Assembly (NCBI GenBank): GCA_900550285.1
Contig: URRW01000037.1
Span: 1-22,755 of the forward strand
From: an uncultured Lachnospiraceae bacterium
Lineage (GTDB): Bacteria > Bacillota > Clostridia > Lachnospirales > Lachnospiraceae
Reading direction: 5' to 3'
DNA: 22,755 nt
Part shown: piece by piece, positions 14,565-22,755 of the stretch
Numbering within the stretch: position 1 is the stretch's first letter
Layout of the letters: each line of letters begins with the position of its first letter
Made by a program: the position numbers and the translations under genes
The notes under the pieces: model-generated
What the model was told of the DNA's origin: nothing
Databases searched by the model: none
Seen by the model: the letters and a program-made list of their open reading frames with translations, nothing else

Positions 14565-14963
14565 ATGAACAGAACAGAGCAGAGGGAACAGATTTTTATG
14601 CTGCTGTTCCGTGTGGAATTTAACCGGAAGTCCGACATGGAAGAGCAGTGCACCCTTTTTTTTGAGGAAGCGGAGACGGAGATTTCCGAAAAGGATCAGA
14701 ATTATATCCGGTCCAAATATGAGAAGATCGCAGAACGGCTGCCGGAGATCGACCGTCTGATCAATGAGACGGCAAAGGGCTGGGATACGCAGCGGATGGG
14801 CAAGGTTGAGCTTGCGATCATCCGTCTGGCAGTCTATGAGATCAAGTTTGACGAAAGCGTGCCGACAGGCGTTGCCATCAACGAGGCGGTGGAGCTGGCA
14901 AAGAAATTCGGTCAGGACAGCTCCGCCGGTTTCGTAAACGGCATTCTGGCAAAATTCGCATGA
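14565..14963 (+). CDS. nusB: Transcription antitermination factor NusB
   Basis: NusB binds boxA RNA with NusE (ribosomal protein S10) and supports antitermination of rRNA operons. The 132 residues are all-helical in pattern, with the typical end: AIIRLAVYEIKFDESVPTGV, then INEAVELAKKFGQDSSAGFVNGILAK. AGGAG lies 5 nt before the ATG. Its TGA overlaps the xseA ATG (ATGA), so the two genes are probably coupled. Confidence 0.96.
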   Translation: MNRTEQREQIFMLLFRVEFNRKSDMEEQCTLFFEEAETEISEKDQNYIRSKYEKIAERLPEIDRLINETAKGWDTQRMGKVELAIIRLAVYEIKFDESVPTGVAINEAVELAKKFGQDSSAGFVNGILAKFA

Positions 14964-16177
14964 AAAATGTCTATACGGTAGCCCAGGTAAACTCTTATAT
15001 CAAGAATATGTTTACCCAGGATTTTTTACTCCAGTCCATTCTGGTGAAAGGCGAAGTGAGCAACTGCAAGTACCATTCTTCAGGGCATATTTATTTTACC
15101 CTGAAGGATGAAAAAGGTGCGATCGCATGCGTGATGTTTGCCGGCAACCGGAGCGGACTGAAATTTCATATGCGGGAAGGGCAGCAGGTAGTCGTCGCCG
15201 GGACGGTGGACGTCTATGAGCGGGACGGCAAATATCAGCTCTATGCAAGGGAGATCATCCTGGACGGGGCGGGGCTTTTGTACGAGCGCTTTGAACAGCT
15301 CAAACGGGAGCTGGAGGACAGGGGACTGTTTTCTTTGGAATACAAACGGCAGATCCCGAAGTTTGTGAGGCGCCTCGGCGTCGTGACCGCCCCGACGGGG
15401 GCGGCGGTGCGCGACATCATCAATATCGCAAGACGGCGCAACCCTTATGTCCAGATCATCCTTTATCCTGCCATCGTGCAGGGCGATCAGGCGCCGCAGA
15501 GCATCGTCAACGGGATCCGCGCGCTGGAACAGGCGGGCGTGGACGTGATGATCGTCGGAAGAGGCGGCGGTTCGATCGAGGATCTGTGGGCGTTTAATGA
15601 AGAAATCGTGGCGCAGGCGATTTTTGACTGCAGCGTGCCGGTCATTTCGGCGGTGGGGCATGAGACGGATACGACGATCGCCGACTATGTGGCGGATCTG
15701 CGCGCGCCTACGCCCTCTGCGGGGGCAGAGCTTGCCGTCTATGACGCAGCCCTTGTGGAAGCGCAGCTAAAGGAGGCGGAGGCAGGGCTTACGCGCAGGA
15801 TGAAACAGAAGATCGCCGCTGTGCGGATGCAGCTGCAGAACAGCCGGACGCGCCTGCGGTATTTAAGCCCCATGGGACAGATCCGGGAAAAAAGAAACTG
15901 GCTGTGCCAGACGGAAGAGAGGCTGCAGGACAGGATGGAGCGGAGGCTTCAAAAAAACCGGCATACGCTCTCTTTGTATGTGGAAAAGCTAAAAGGGCTT
16001 TCACCGCTGGAAAAGCTGAATCAGGGCTTTTCCCATGTGGCGGACAGGGCAGGCAGGACGGTGACGGACGTAAACCGCGTGCAGCCGGGCGAGCTTTTGA
16101 CGATTCATGTCAAAAACGGCAGGATCATCGCAGAAGTGAAGGAGAAGGAACAATGGAAGCAGTCAACAGGGAGCTGA
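14960..16177 (+). CDS. xseA: Exodeoxyribonuclease VII large subunit
   Basis: XseA is the catalytic subunit of exonuclease VII, which degrades single-stranded DNA from both ends. The 405 residues contain an N-terminal OB-fold (about 1-100, with SNCKYHSSGHIYFTLKD), the catalytic core with RLGVVTAPTGAAVRDI, IVGRGGGSIEDLWAFN, and VGHETDTTIADYVADLRAPTPSAGAE, and a coiled-coil C-terminal region rich in Lys, Arg, Glu and Gln that binds XseB. Length is usual for the family. It overlaps nusB by 4 bp and xseB by 25 bp. Confidence 0.97.
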   Translation: MKNVYTVAQVNSYIKNMFTQDFLLQSILVKGEVSNCKYHSSGHIYFTLKDEKGAIACVMFAGNRSGLKFHMREGQQVVVAGTVDVYERDGKYQLYAREIILDGAGLLYERFEQLKRELEDRGLFSLEYKRQIPKFVRRLGVVTAPTGAAVRDIINIARRRNPYVQIILYPAIVQGDQAPQSIVNGIRALEQAGVDVMIVGRGGGSIEDLWAFNEEIVAQAIFDCSVPVISAVGHETDTTIADYVADLRAPTPSAGAELAVYDAALVEAQLKEAEAGLTRRMKQKIAAVRMQLQNSRTRLRYLSPMGQIREKRNWLCQTEERLQDRMERRLQKNRHTLSLYVEKLKGLSPLEKLNQGFSHVADRAGRTVTDVNRVQPGELLTIHVKNGRIIAEVKEKEQWKQSTGS

Positions 16178-16368
16178 CGCTGGAAGAGGCGTTTGCCCGT
16201 CTGGAAGAGGTCACGAGGACGCTGGAGGATGAGGGGATTTCCCTCGAGGAGTCCTTTGCCGTGTATCAGAAGGGCATGGAGCTTTTGAAATATTGCAATG
16301 AAAGCATCGACAAGGTGGAAAAAAAGGTTCTGGTTTTGAACGGGGAGGGAAAGCTGGATGAATTTTAA
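16153..16368 (+). CDS. xseB: Exodeoxyribonuclease VII small subunit
   Basis: The 71-residue XseB is a small helical partner that wraps on the XseA coiled coil. Visible family motifs are LTLEEAFARLEEVTRTLED and GISLEESFAVYQKGMELLKYC. The ATG at 16153 has AAGGAG 8 nt upstream and overlaps the end of xseA by 25 bp; a longer in-frame reading from 15904 is inside xseA and is not real. Its stop overlaps ispA by 11 bp. Confidence 0.95.
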   Translation: MEAVNRELTLEEAFARLEEVTRTLEDEGISLEESFAVYQKGMELLKYCNESIDKVEKKVLVLNGEGKLDEF

Positions 16369-17281
16369 GGAGGAACTGGCGCAGCGTACCGCAGAGGCGG
16401 AAGAGGTGCTGAAACGGTATCTGCCAAAGGAAGAGGGCTTTCAGAAACAGGTGATAGGGGCGATGAACTACAGCGCCCTGGCGGGCGGGAAGCGGCTGCG
16501 CCCGATATTGATGGCGGAGAGCTTCCGGCTGTGCAGCGGAGAAGGGACGCTTGCAGAGCCGTTTATGGCGGCGCTGGAAATGATCCACAATTATTCCCTC
16601 GTGCATGACGACCTTCCGTCCATGGACAACGACGAGTACAGAAGAGGAAGAAAGACGACATGGACGGTATACGGGGAAGGCATGGCGGTGCTGGCGGGGG
16701 ACGCGCTTTTAAATTATGCCTTTGAAACGGCGGCGCAGTCCTTTGACCTTGTGGAAAAAATGCCGGAGGACAGACAGGCGGCAGCCTTCCGCGCCGTGGC
16801 GCGGGCAATGCAGATTCTCTCTAAAAAGGCGGGGATCTTCGGGATGATCGGCGGTCAGTGTGCCGACATCTGCAGCGAAAGCCTTCCGAAGGAGCAGGCA
16901 ACAAAGGAGCTTTTATGGTACATCCATAAGAACAAAACGGCGGCGCTGATCGAGGCGGCATTTATGATCGGGGCGGTGCTGGCGGGAGCGTCTGACGAGG
17001 ATACGGCAAAGCTGGAGCAGGCGGCGGAAAATATCGGGATCGCCTTCCAGATTCAGGACGATATTCTGGATGTGACAAGCTCTCTGGAAGTGCTGGGAAA
17101 GCCGACGGGCAGCGACGAGAAAAACCATAAGGCAACGTATGTGAGCTTAAACGGGCTGGAACAATCCCGTCAGGATGTGAAGGCATTGTCGGAAGAGGCG
17201 CTTGGGATTTTGCGCGCATTTCCGGAGCGGAACCTGTTTTTGGAGGAGCTTGTCACGACACTGATCAACAGGGAAAAATAG
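16358..17281 (+). CDS. ispA: Polyprenyl synthetase, probable farnesyl diphosphate synthase
   Basis: The enzyme condenses dimethylallyl or geranyl diphosphate with isopentenyl diphosphate to make farnesyl diphosphate. The 307 residues have the first aspartate-rich motif DDLPSMD at 84-90, in the DDxxxxD bacterial form, and the second QIQDDILD with D234, D235 and D238. GGKRLRP and GKPTGSDEKNHKATYVS are also present. The location with dxs and xseAB is the standard one for ispA. Product chain length (C15 versus C20) cannot be fixed from sequence alone. Confidence 0.94.
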   Translation: MNFKEELAQRTAEAEEVLKRYLPKEEGFQKQVIGAMNYSALAGGKRLRPILMAESFRLCSGEGTLAEPFMAALEMIHNYSLVHDDLPSMDNDEYRRGRKTTWTVYGEGMAVLAGDALLNYAFETAAQSFDLVEKMPEDRQAAAFRAVARAMQILSKKAGIFGMIGGQCADICSESLPKEQATKELLWYIHKNKTAALIEAAFMIGAVLAGASDEDTAKLEQAAENIGIAFQIQDDILDVTSSLEVLGKPTGSDEKNHKATYVSLNGLEQSRQDVKALSEEALGILRAFPERNLFLEELVTTLINREK

Positions 17282-17294
17282 AAGGAGGCTTTGC

Positions 17295-19157
17295 ATGCTT
17301 CTGGAACAGATACAACAGACAAATGATATTAAAAAAATAAATCCGAAGGATTATCCGAAGCTGGCGGAGGAGATCCGTCAGTTTCTGATCGAAAAGATCA
17401 GCACCACGGGCGGGCATCTGGGCTCTAATCTGGGCGCAGTGGAGCTGACGATGGCGATGCATCTGGCGCTGGATCTGCCGGAGGACAAGATCGTGTGGGA
17501 TGTGGGACACCAGTCCTATACCCACAAGCTTCTGACCGGGCGCAGAGAGGGCTTTGACCAGCTGCGCAAATACGGCGGGATGAGCGGCTTTCCAAAACGC
17601 AAGGAGAGCGACTGCGACAGCTTTGACACGGGACATTCCTCCACCTCGATCTCGGCGGGTTTAGGGCTTGTGCGGGCGCGGGACATTCAGGGAAAGGACA
17701 ACACCGTGATCTCGGTCATCGGGGACGGCGCGCTGACGGGCGGCATGGCGTATGAGGCGCTCAACAACGCGGCGCGGATGGATACGAATTTCATCATCAT
17801 TTTAAACGACAACAACATGTCCATTTCGGAAAACGTGGGCGGCGTATCAAAATATCTGAACAATATCCGCACGTCCAATACCTATCTGGACATTAAGGAT
17901 AATATTTACGACGGCATCCGCAGCACCCGCTACGGGGACGGCGTCGTAACCGGCGTGCGCCGGGTAAAAAACAGCCTAAAGCAGCTGGTGATTCCGGGCA
18001 TGTGGTTTGAGGACATGGGGATCACCTATCTGGGGCCGGTGGACGGGCACGACGTAAACGGGCTCGTACGGGTCATTAAGGAAGCCAAGCGGCGCAAAAA
18101 CTGCGTCCTGATCCATGTGCTGACCCAGAAGGGCAAGGGCTACGGACCGGCGGAGAAGCATCCGGCGCGTTTCCACGGGGCGGAGCCCTTTGACGTGGCG
18201 ACGGGCGTTCCGTTAAAGAAAAAGACAAAGGCGAACTATACGGATATTTTTTCGACGGTCATGGTCAAGCTGGCGGCGCGGCATGAGGATGTGGCGGCGA
18301 TCACGGCGGCGATGCCGGACGGCACGGGATTAAAGCGGTTTAAAAGCGCCTATCCGGAACGTTTTTTTGACGTGGGCATCGCAGAGGAGCACGCGGTGAC
18401 CTTTGCGGCGGGGCTGGCGGTCGGCGGGCTGCATCCGGTGGTGGCGATCTATTCCTCCTTTTTGCAGAGGGCGTACGACCAGATCCTGCACGACGTGTGC
18501 TTACAGAACGTGCCCGTGATCTTTGCGATCGACAGGGCGGGGCTTGTAGGCAGCGACGGGGAAACCCATCAGGGCATTTTTGACCTGTCCTATCTTTCGT
18601 CGATCCCGAATATGCACATCATGGCGCCCAAGAATAAATGGGAGCTTTCCGATATGATGAAATTTGCCTATGCTTATCAGGGGCCGATCGCGATCCGCTA
18701 TCCGAGAGGGGAAGCCTTCGACGGCCTGGCAGAGCACAGGGCGGAGATCCGGATGGGAAAGAGCGAAATGATCTTTGAAGAAAGCGGCATCGCCCTGTTT
18801 GCCATCGGCAGCATGGTAAAGACGGCGATTGAGGTGCGGGAGGCATTAAAGGAAAAGGGAATTTCCTGCACGCTTGTAAACGCGCGTTTTGCAAAGCCCA
18901 TCGACGAAGAGATGATCCGTTATCTGGCGCAGAACCATGGGCTGATCGTCCCGATGGAGGAAAACGTGGCAAGCGGCGGGCTGTCTGAAAAGGTGGTCAC
19001 GCTTGTCAATCAGGAGAAGCTTCCTGCAGAGGTTCTTCCCGTAACGATCCCGGACGAATATGTGGAGCACGGGAACGTGGACATTTTAAAGGATGAGATC
19101 GGCATCAGCGCGGCAAAGATTGTGGAAAAAATAGAGAGGTTGTTACAGCACAGATGA
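17295..19157 (+). CDS. dxs: 1-deoxy-D-xylulose-5-phosphate synthase
   Basis: Dxs joins pyruvate and glyceraldehyde-3-phosphate with thiamine diphosphate, the first step of the MEP isoprenoid pathway, and so feeds the adjacent ispA. The 620 residues include GGHLGSNLGAVELT, the thiamine-binding GDGALTGG at 143-150 and NDNNMS at 171-176, and IAEEHAVTFAAGLAVGG with the catalytic E364. The C-terminal transketolase-like domain ends normally. The ATG follows AAGGAGG by 6 nt. Its stop overlaps the tlyA start (ATGA). Confidence 0.97.
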   Translation: MLLEQIQQTNDIKKINPKDYPKLAEEIRQFLIEKISTTGGHLGSNLGAVELTMAMHLALDLPEDKIVWDVGHQSYTHKLLTGRREGFDQLRKYGGMSGFPKRKESDCDSFDTGHSSTSISAGLGLVRARDIQGKDNTVISVIGDGALTGGMAYEALNNAARMDTNFIIILNDNNMSISENVGGVSKYLNNIRTSNTYLDIKDNIYDGIRSTRYGDGVVTGVRRVKNSLKQLVIPGMWFEDMGITYLGPVDGHDVNGLVRVIKEAKRRKNCVLIHVLTQKGKGYGPAEKHPARFHGAEPFDVATGVPLKKKTKANYTDIFSTVMVKLAARHEDVAAITAAMPDGTGLKRFKSAYPERFFDVGIAEEHAVTFAAGLAVGGLHPVVAIYSSFLQRAYDQILHDVCLQNVPVIFAIDRAGLVGSDGETHQGIFDLSYLSSIPNMHIMAPKNKWELSDMMKFAYAYQGPIAIRYPRGEAFDGLAEHRAEIRMGKSEMIFEESGIALFAIGSMVKTAIEVREALKEKGISCTLVNARFAKPIDEEMIRYLAQNHGLIVPMEENVASGGLSEKVVTLVNQEKLPAEVLPVTIPDEYVEHGNVDILKDEIGISAAKIVEKIERLLQHR

Positions 19158-20035
19158 AGGAACGGTTGGACGTCCTGCTCGTAAAGCAGGGGCTGGCAGA
19201 GTCCAGAGAGAAGGCAAAGGCGGTCATCATGGCGGGCGAGGTGTTTGTCCAGGGACAGAGGGAGGACAAGGCGGGTGCGATGTTTGACGAGACAAAGGTT
19301 CAGATCACGGTAAAGGGAAGCTCCTTAAAATATGTCAGCCGGGGCGGCCTGAAACTGGAAAAGGCGATGGCAAATTTCCCGATCGTCCTGACGGACAAGG
19401 TGTGCATGGACATCGGTGCTTCCACCGGCGGCTTTACGGACTGCATGCTGCAAAACGGCGCGCAGAAGGTGTATTCGGTGGACGTAGGGCACGGGCAGCT
19501 TGCGTGGAAGCTTCGGCAGGACGAGCGGGTTGTCTGCATGGAAAAGACGAATTTCCGCTACCTGACGCGGGAGCAGATCGCAGACGACTTAGACTTTGCT
19601 TCCGTGGACGTTTCTTTTATTTCCCTGACAAAGATCCTGCTTCCGGCGCGGCGGCTTTTAAAAACGGGCGGCCAGATGGTGTGCCTGATCAAGCCGCAGT
19701 TTGAGGCGGGCAGGGAGAAGGTCGGCAAAAAGGGCGTCGTGCGGGAAAAGAGCGTGCACCGGGAAGTAATCGCAAAGGTCATGGATTTTGCGGATCTTCT
19801 GCAGTTTGAGGTGCTGGGGCTGACCTGGTCGCCGATCAAGGGGCCGGAAGGGAATATCGAATATCTGATCTTTCTGCAGAAAAAAGACGGCGGAGCCGTT
19901 CCGGAAACGGAGCAGGAGGCGGAGGCTCTTCTGAAAAGGGTGCAGGAGGAAAAATCCGGCATTTCCGGGCAGGAAGAGAGAAGGCTTCTGATCGCACAGA
20001 CCGTGGAAGGCTCCCACGGAGAGCTTCAGGAGTAG
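19154..20035 (+). CDS. tlyA: TlyA-family rRNA 2'-O-methyltransferase
   Basis: TlyA proteins methylate ribose 2'-OH groups in rRNA (C1409 of 16S and, for long forms, C1920 of 23S); they are also annotated as hemolysin A. The 293 residues have an N-terminal S4 RNA-binding domain (about 3-63, RLDVLLVKQGLAESREKA), a linker with RGGLKLEKA, and an FtsJ-like Rossmann methyltransferase domain with the SAM motif DIGASTGGFTD from D86, followed by YSVDVGHGQLAWKLRQD, DVSFISLTKILLPA and CLIKPQFEAGREK. This length and the S4 domain fit TlyA. Haemolytic activity is not implied. Confidence 0.95.
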   Translation: MKERLDVLLVKQGLAESREKAKAVIMAGEVFVQGQREDKAGAMFDETKVQITVKGSSLKYVSRGGLKLEKAMANFPIVLTDKVCMDIGASTGGFTDCMLQNGAQKVYSVDVGHGQLAWKLRQDERVVCMEKTNFRYLTREQIADDLDFASVDVSFISLTKILLPARRLLKTGGQMVCLIKPQFEAGREKVGKKGVVREKSVHREVIAKVMDFADLLQFEVLGLTWSPIKGPEGNIEYLIFLQKKDGGAVPETEQEAEALLKRVQEEKSGISGQEERRLLIAQTVEGSHGELQE

Positions 20036-20039
20036 GCGG

Positions 20040-20891
20040 ATGAAACATTTTATCATTATTACGAATAAGCCGAAGGATCCGGCGCTTGAGCTGACCGGGA
20101 GGGTGCGGCGCTATCTGGAAGAAAACGGCGCGTCCTGTATCGTCTGCGCGGACGAAATGCCGAAAACGGCATGGGATGCGCTTCTTTTAAAAGAAGCGGG
20201 ACGTACCGACGCGATCCTCGTGCTGGGCGGCGACGGGACGCTTCTGCGGGCGGCAAGGGATACGGTCGGCAGCGGGATCCCGATGCTTGGCATCAATATC
20301 GGGACGCTGGGCTTTCTGACGGAGGTGGAACCGGCAAATCTGGAAGAGGCGCTTAACAGGCTTCTGGACGGCAGGTTTTGCGTGGAAGAGCGGATGATGC
20401 TAAGCGGCGCGGTGCTGCGGGAGGGCGTGCGGCAGGAGGAAAACTGCGCGTTAAACGATATTACGATCACACGCTGCGGGCATCTGCGGATGCTGTATTT
20501 CCAGATCTATGTAAACGGCAAGCTGTTAAAGGAATACCATGCAGACGGCATCATCATCGCGACGCCCACGGGCTCGACCGGCTATAACATGTCGGCGGGC
20601 GGGCCGATCGTGGAGCCGGGGGCGCAGCTGATCGTACTGACGCCGGTATGCCCCCATACGCTGCAGACAAGAAGCGTGATCCTGCGGGCGGAGGACGAAA
20701 TCTCCATCCGGATCATCGGCAAGGCAGGGATGGAGGAAACCGGGATCGAGGCGTGCTTTGACGGCAGCAGGAATATTGAACTGGGCGCAAAAGATGAGGT
20801 GCGGGTAACAAGGAGCACGCAGACAGCTTCGGTCATCAAGATCAGCGAGGCGTGTTTTTTGGACGTCCTGCACCGGAAGCTGAGCGAATAA
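20040..20891 (+). CDS. nadK: NAD kinase
   Basis: NadK phosphorylates NAD+ to NADP+. The 283 residues show the GGDGT motif at 63-67 with catalytic D65, GINIGTLGFLTE, NDITITR, and the second conserved region DGIIIATPTGSTGYNMSAGGP. TPVCPHTLQTRS follows. The ATG at 20040 is 4 bp after the tlyA stop and 7 nt after CAGGAG. Confidence 0.97.
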   Translation: MKHFIIITNKPKDPALELTGRVRRYLEENGASCIVCADEMPKTAWDALLLKEAGRTDAILVLGGDGTLLRAARDTVGSGIPMLGINIGTLGFLTEVEPANLEEALNRLLDGRFCVEERMMLSGAVLREGVRQEENCALNDITITRCGHLRMLYFQIYVNGKLLKEYHADGIIIATPTGSTGYNMSAGGPIVEPGAQLIVLTPVCPHTLQTRSVILRAEDEISIRIIGKAGMEETGIEACFDGSRNIELGAKDEVRVTRSTQTASVIKISEACFLDVLHRKLSE

Positions 20892-20914
20892 GCGCCGTAA
20901 AGAGGAGCAATGGA

Positions 20915-21382
20915 ATGAAGCAGAACAGACATCAGAAAATAGCGGAACTGGTATCGCGCTATGAGATAGAAACGCAGGAGGAGCTTGCCGAAAAGCTGAA
21001 AGAGGCGGGCTTTTCCGTGACGCAGGCGACGATTTCCAGGGACATCAGGCAGATGAATCTGTCCAAGCTCCCGGCGGGAAACGGCAGACAGAAATATGTA
21101 ATCTTAAAGCAGGAGCACGAGCTTTTGTCGGACAACAAATATATCCGTGTGCTCCGGGACGGTTTTGTTTCCATGGATATGGCGCAGAATATCCTTGTGA
21201 TGCGCACGGTCGCGGGAATGGCGATGGCGGTGGCGGCGGCGCTGGACGCGATCCATTTCGGGGAGGTGGTCGGCTGCATCGCCGGCGACGATACGATCAT
21301 GATCGCGGTGCGTTCCGCAGAGGATACGAAGATCCTGATGGAAAAAATCAGGGAGCTGATTAGCAAAAGGGAAAAGGAGTAA
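20915..21382 (+). CDS. argR: Arginine repressor ArgR
   Basis: ArgR senses arginine and controls arginine synthesis and breakdown genes as a hexamer. The 155 residues contain an N-terminal winged helix domain (QEELAEKLKEAGFSVTQATISRDIRQM) and a C-terminal arginine-binding and oligomerisation domain with A123-G124-D125-D126, the GDDT motif that contacts arginine. The start at 20915 has GAGGAG 7 nt upstream; an in-frame ATG at 20852 lies in nadK. The link to recN is conserved in many Firmicutes. Confidence 0.96.
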   Translation: MKQNRHQKIAELVSRYEIETQEELAEKLKEAGFSVTQATISRDIRQMNLSKLPAGNGRQKYVILKQEHELLSDNKYIRVLRDGFVSMDMAQNILVMRTVAGMAMAVAAALDAIHFGEVVGCIAGDDTIMIAVRSAEDTKILMEKIRELISKREKE

Positions 21383-21386
21383 AAGA

Positions 21387-22755
21387 TTGTTAGTAAGCCT
21401 GCATGTGAAAAATCTGGCTTTGATCGAAGAAACGGAAGTTTTTTTCGGACAGGGATTGAATATCCTGACCGGCGAAACCGGTGCGGGAAAATCTGTGATT
21501 CTGGGCTCGGTGGCGCTTGCGCTGGGACAGAAGGCGGATCGGGACATGATCAGGACGGGCGCGGAGTACGCCCTGATCGAACTGAATTTTGAAGTGACGG
21601 ACGCAGTGCGGCAAAAGCTTTTGGAGTTGGACATCCCCGTTGAGGATGATCAGGTGATCCTCCAGCGCCGGGTCATGCCAACAAGGAGCATCTGCCGCAT
21701 CAACGGGGAAACCGTAAACGCGCGGGTGCTAAAAGAGCTGGCGGGGCTTTTGATCGACATCCACGGACAGCATGACAGTCAGGTGCTCCTGCAGACGAGG
21801 AGGCATCTGGAAATTTTGGACGGCTACGCGGGAGAGCAGCTGGCAGAGGCAAAAGCCGCTTATCATAAGGCGTGGCAGGAAAAAAATGCCATCGCGAAGG
21901 AAATTTTAGAAAACGGTCTGGATGAGGCGGCAAGAAAGCGGGAAATCTCTCTGGCAGAATTTGAGCTGGAAGAGATCACGGACGCAGCGCTTACGGAGGG
22001 CGAGGACGAGCAGCTGGAAAAGGATTACCGGAAAATGGTAAACGGCCGCAGAATCGCAGAAACGCTGAACCTCGTCCATGCGCTGACCGGATATGAGAGC
22101 GCAGAGAGCGCGGGAGAGGCGGCAGGACGCGCGCTCCGGGAGCTTTCCGGCATCGTTTCCTATGATGAGAATTTAGAGGAGATCTACCGTCAGCTTTCGG
22201 AGGTGGACGGGCTTTTAAATGATTTTAACCGGACGGTTTCGGACTATCTTTCCGATCTGGAATTTGACGAAGAGATGTTCCGGGCGGCGGAGCAGAGGCT
22301 GGATACGGTAAACCGGCTGAAGGATAAATACGGAAGGAGCATTTCGGAGGTGCTCCTTTATGCAAAAAAGAGACAGGAGGAGCTGGACCGGCTGAACCAT
22401 CAGGACGAATGGCTGGCGGCAAGGCGGGAAGCGCTGTTTCAGGCGCAGGAGAATCTTTCCGGTCTGGCGCAGAAGCTTGGAGCGCTGCGGAAAAAGACGG
22501 CGCAGGCATTTACCGCCGATATGCAGGCGGCGCTGCAGGACATGAATTTTTTGCATGTGGAGTTTGAGGTTTCCTTAACGCAGAAGGAGGAATGTGGTCC
22601 GGACGGCATGGACGACGCCGTTTTCCTGATCTCCACCAATCCGGGCGAGCCGGTAAAGCCGCTGGCGTCCATTGCCAGCGGGGGCGAGCTGTCCAGAATC
22701 ATGCTGGCGTTAAAGACGATCACCGCCAGACAGGAGACGATCGGGACGTTTATTT
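21387..22755 (+). CDS. recN: DNA repair protein RecN (3' end beyond the window)
   Basis: RecN is an SMC-like ATPase acting early in double-strand break repair. The visible 456 residues hold the N-terminal ATPase half with Walker A GETGAGKS at 29-36, the Q-loop region DIHGQHDSQVLL, a long charged coiled-coil arm (about 150-370) and the start of the C-terminal ATPase half with the signature SGGELSR from residue 431. Walker B and the end lie outside the window. The start is a TTG at 21387, 7 nt after AAGGAG; the product begins LVSLHVKNLALIEE, matching family N-termini, and no ATG fits. It follows argR by 4 bp. Confidence 0.96.
   Translation, partial: MLVSLHVKNLALIEETEVFFGQGLNILTGETGAGKSVILGSVALALGQKADRDMIRTGAEYALIELNFEVTDAVRQKLLELDIPVEDDQVILQRRVMPTRSICRINGETVNARVLKELAGLLIDIHGQHDSQVLLQTRRHLEILDGYAGEQLAEAKAAYHKAWQEKNAIAKEILENGLDEAARKREISLAEFELEEITDAALTEGEDEQLEKDYRKMVNGRRIAETLNLVHALTGYESAESAGEAAGRALRELSGIVSYDENLEEIYRQLSEVDGLLNDFNRTVSDYLSDLEFDEEMFRAAEQRLDTVNRLKDKYGRSISEVLLYAKKRQEELDRLNHQDEWLAARREALFQAQENLSGLAQKLGALRKKTAQAFTADMQAALQDMNFLHVEFEVSLTQKEECGPDGMDDAVFLISTNPGEPVKPLASIASGGELSRIMLALKTITARQETIGTFI

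Overview
The window looks like chromosomal DNA from a spore-forming anaerobe of the class Clostridia, most likely a member of the Lachnospiraceae. The evidence is a complete spoIIIA sporulation operon (AA to AH), followed by the usual clostridial block Asp23/YqhY-nusB-xseA-xseB-ispA-dxs-tlyA-nadK-argR-recN, moderately high GC, strong AGGAGG-type ribosome binding sites, and frequent TTG/GTG starts. The genus is inference; nothing in the window fixes it.

Layout. Positions 1-550 are AT-rich. They hold, on the minus strand, the 5' end of a probable SRPBCC-domain gene that leaves the window and may be frameshifted, a tRNA-Pro gene with the unusual anticodon AGG, and that tRNA's own promoter and terminator. 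From about 550 onward the DNA is GC-richer and every protein gene is on the plus strand: a VanZ-family membrane protein, an ALDH3-type aldehyde dehydrogenase, and a P-type Ca2+-ATPase with all the main calcium ligands. The ATPase stop codon overlaps the start of spoIIIAA, and a good sigma-E-like promoter lies inside the 3' end of the ATPase gene.

Positions 5448-10993 encode SpoIIIAA-SpoIIIAH, the mother-cell half of the channel that links mother cell and forespore. The genes are tightly packed except for a 353-bp gap between spoIIIAG and spoIIIAH. That gap is filled by an imperfect palindrome of about 325 bp, with 45-bp perfect inner arms, which even supplies the last codons of spoIIIAG. It is the most unusual object in the window and looks like a non-autonomous palindromic repeat element inserted in the operon.

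Positions 11220-14044 carry deoB (phosphopentomutase) and prfC (release factor 3). They sit between spoIIIAH and the housekeeping block. A new extended -10 promoter then precedes a compact operon, 14154 to the right edge: Asp23-family protein, nusB, xseA, xseB, ispA, dxs, tlyA, nadK, argR and recN (cut by the window end). This run joins transcription antitermination, exonuclease VII, isoprenoid precursor synthesis, rRNA methylation, NADP supply, arginine control and DNA repair. Many neighbours overlap by 4-25 bp, which suggests translational coupling.
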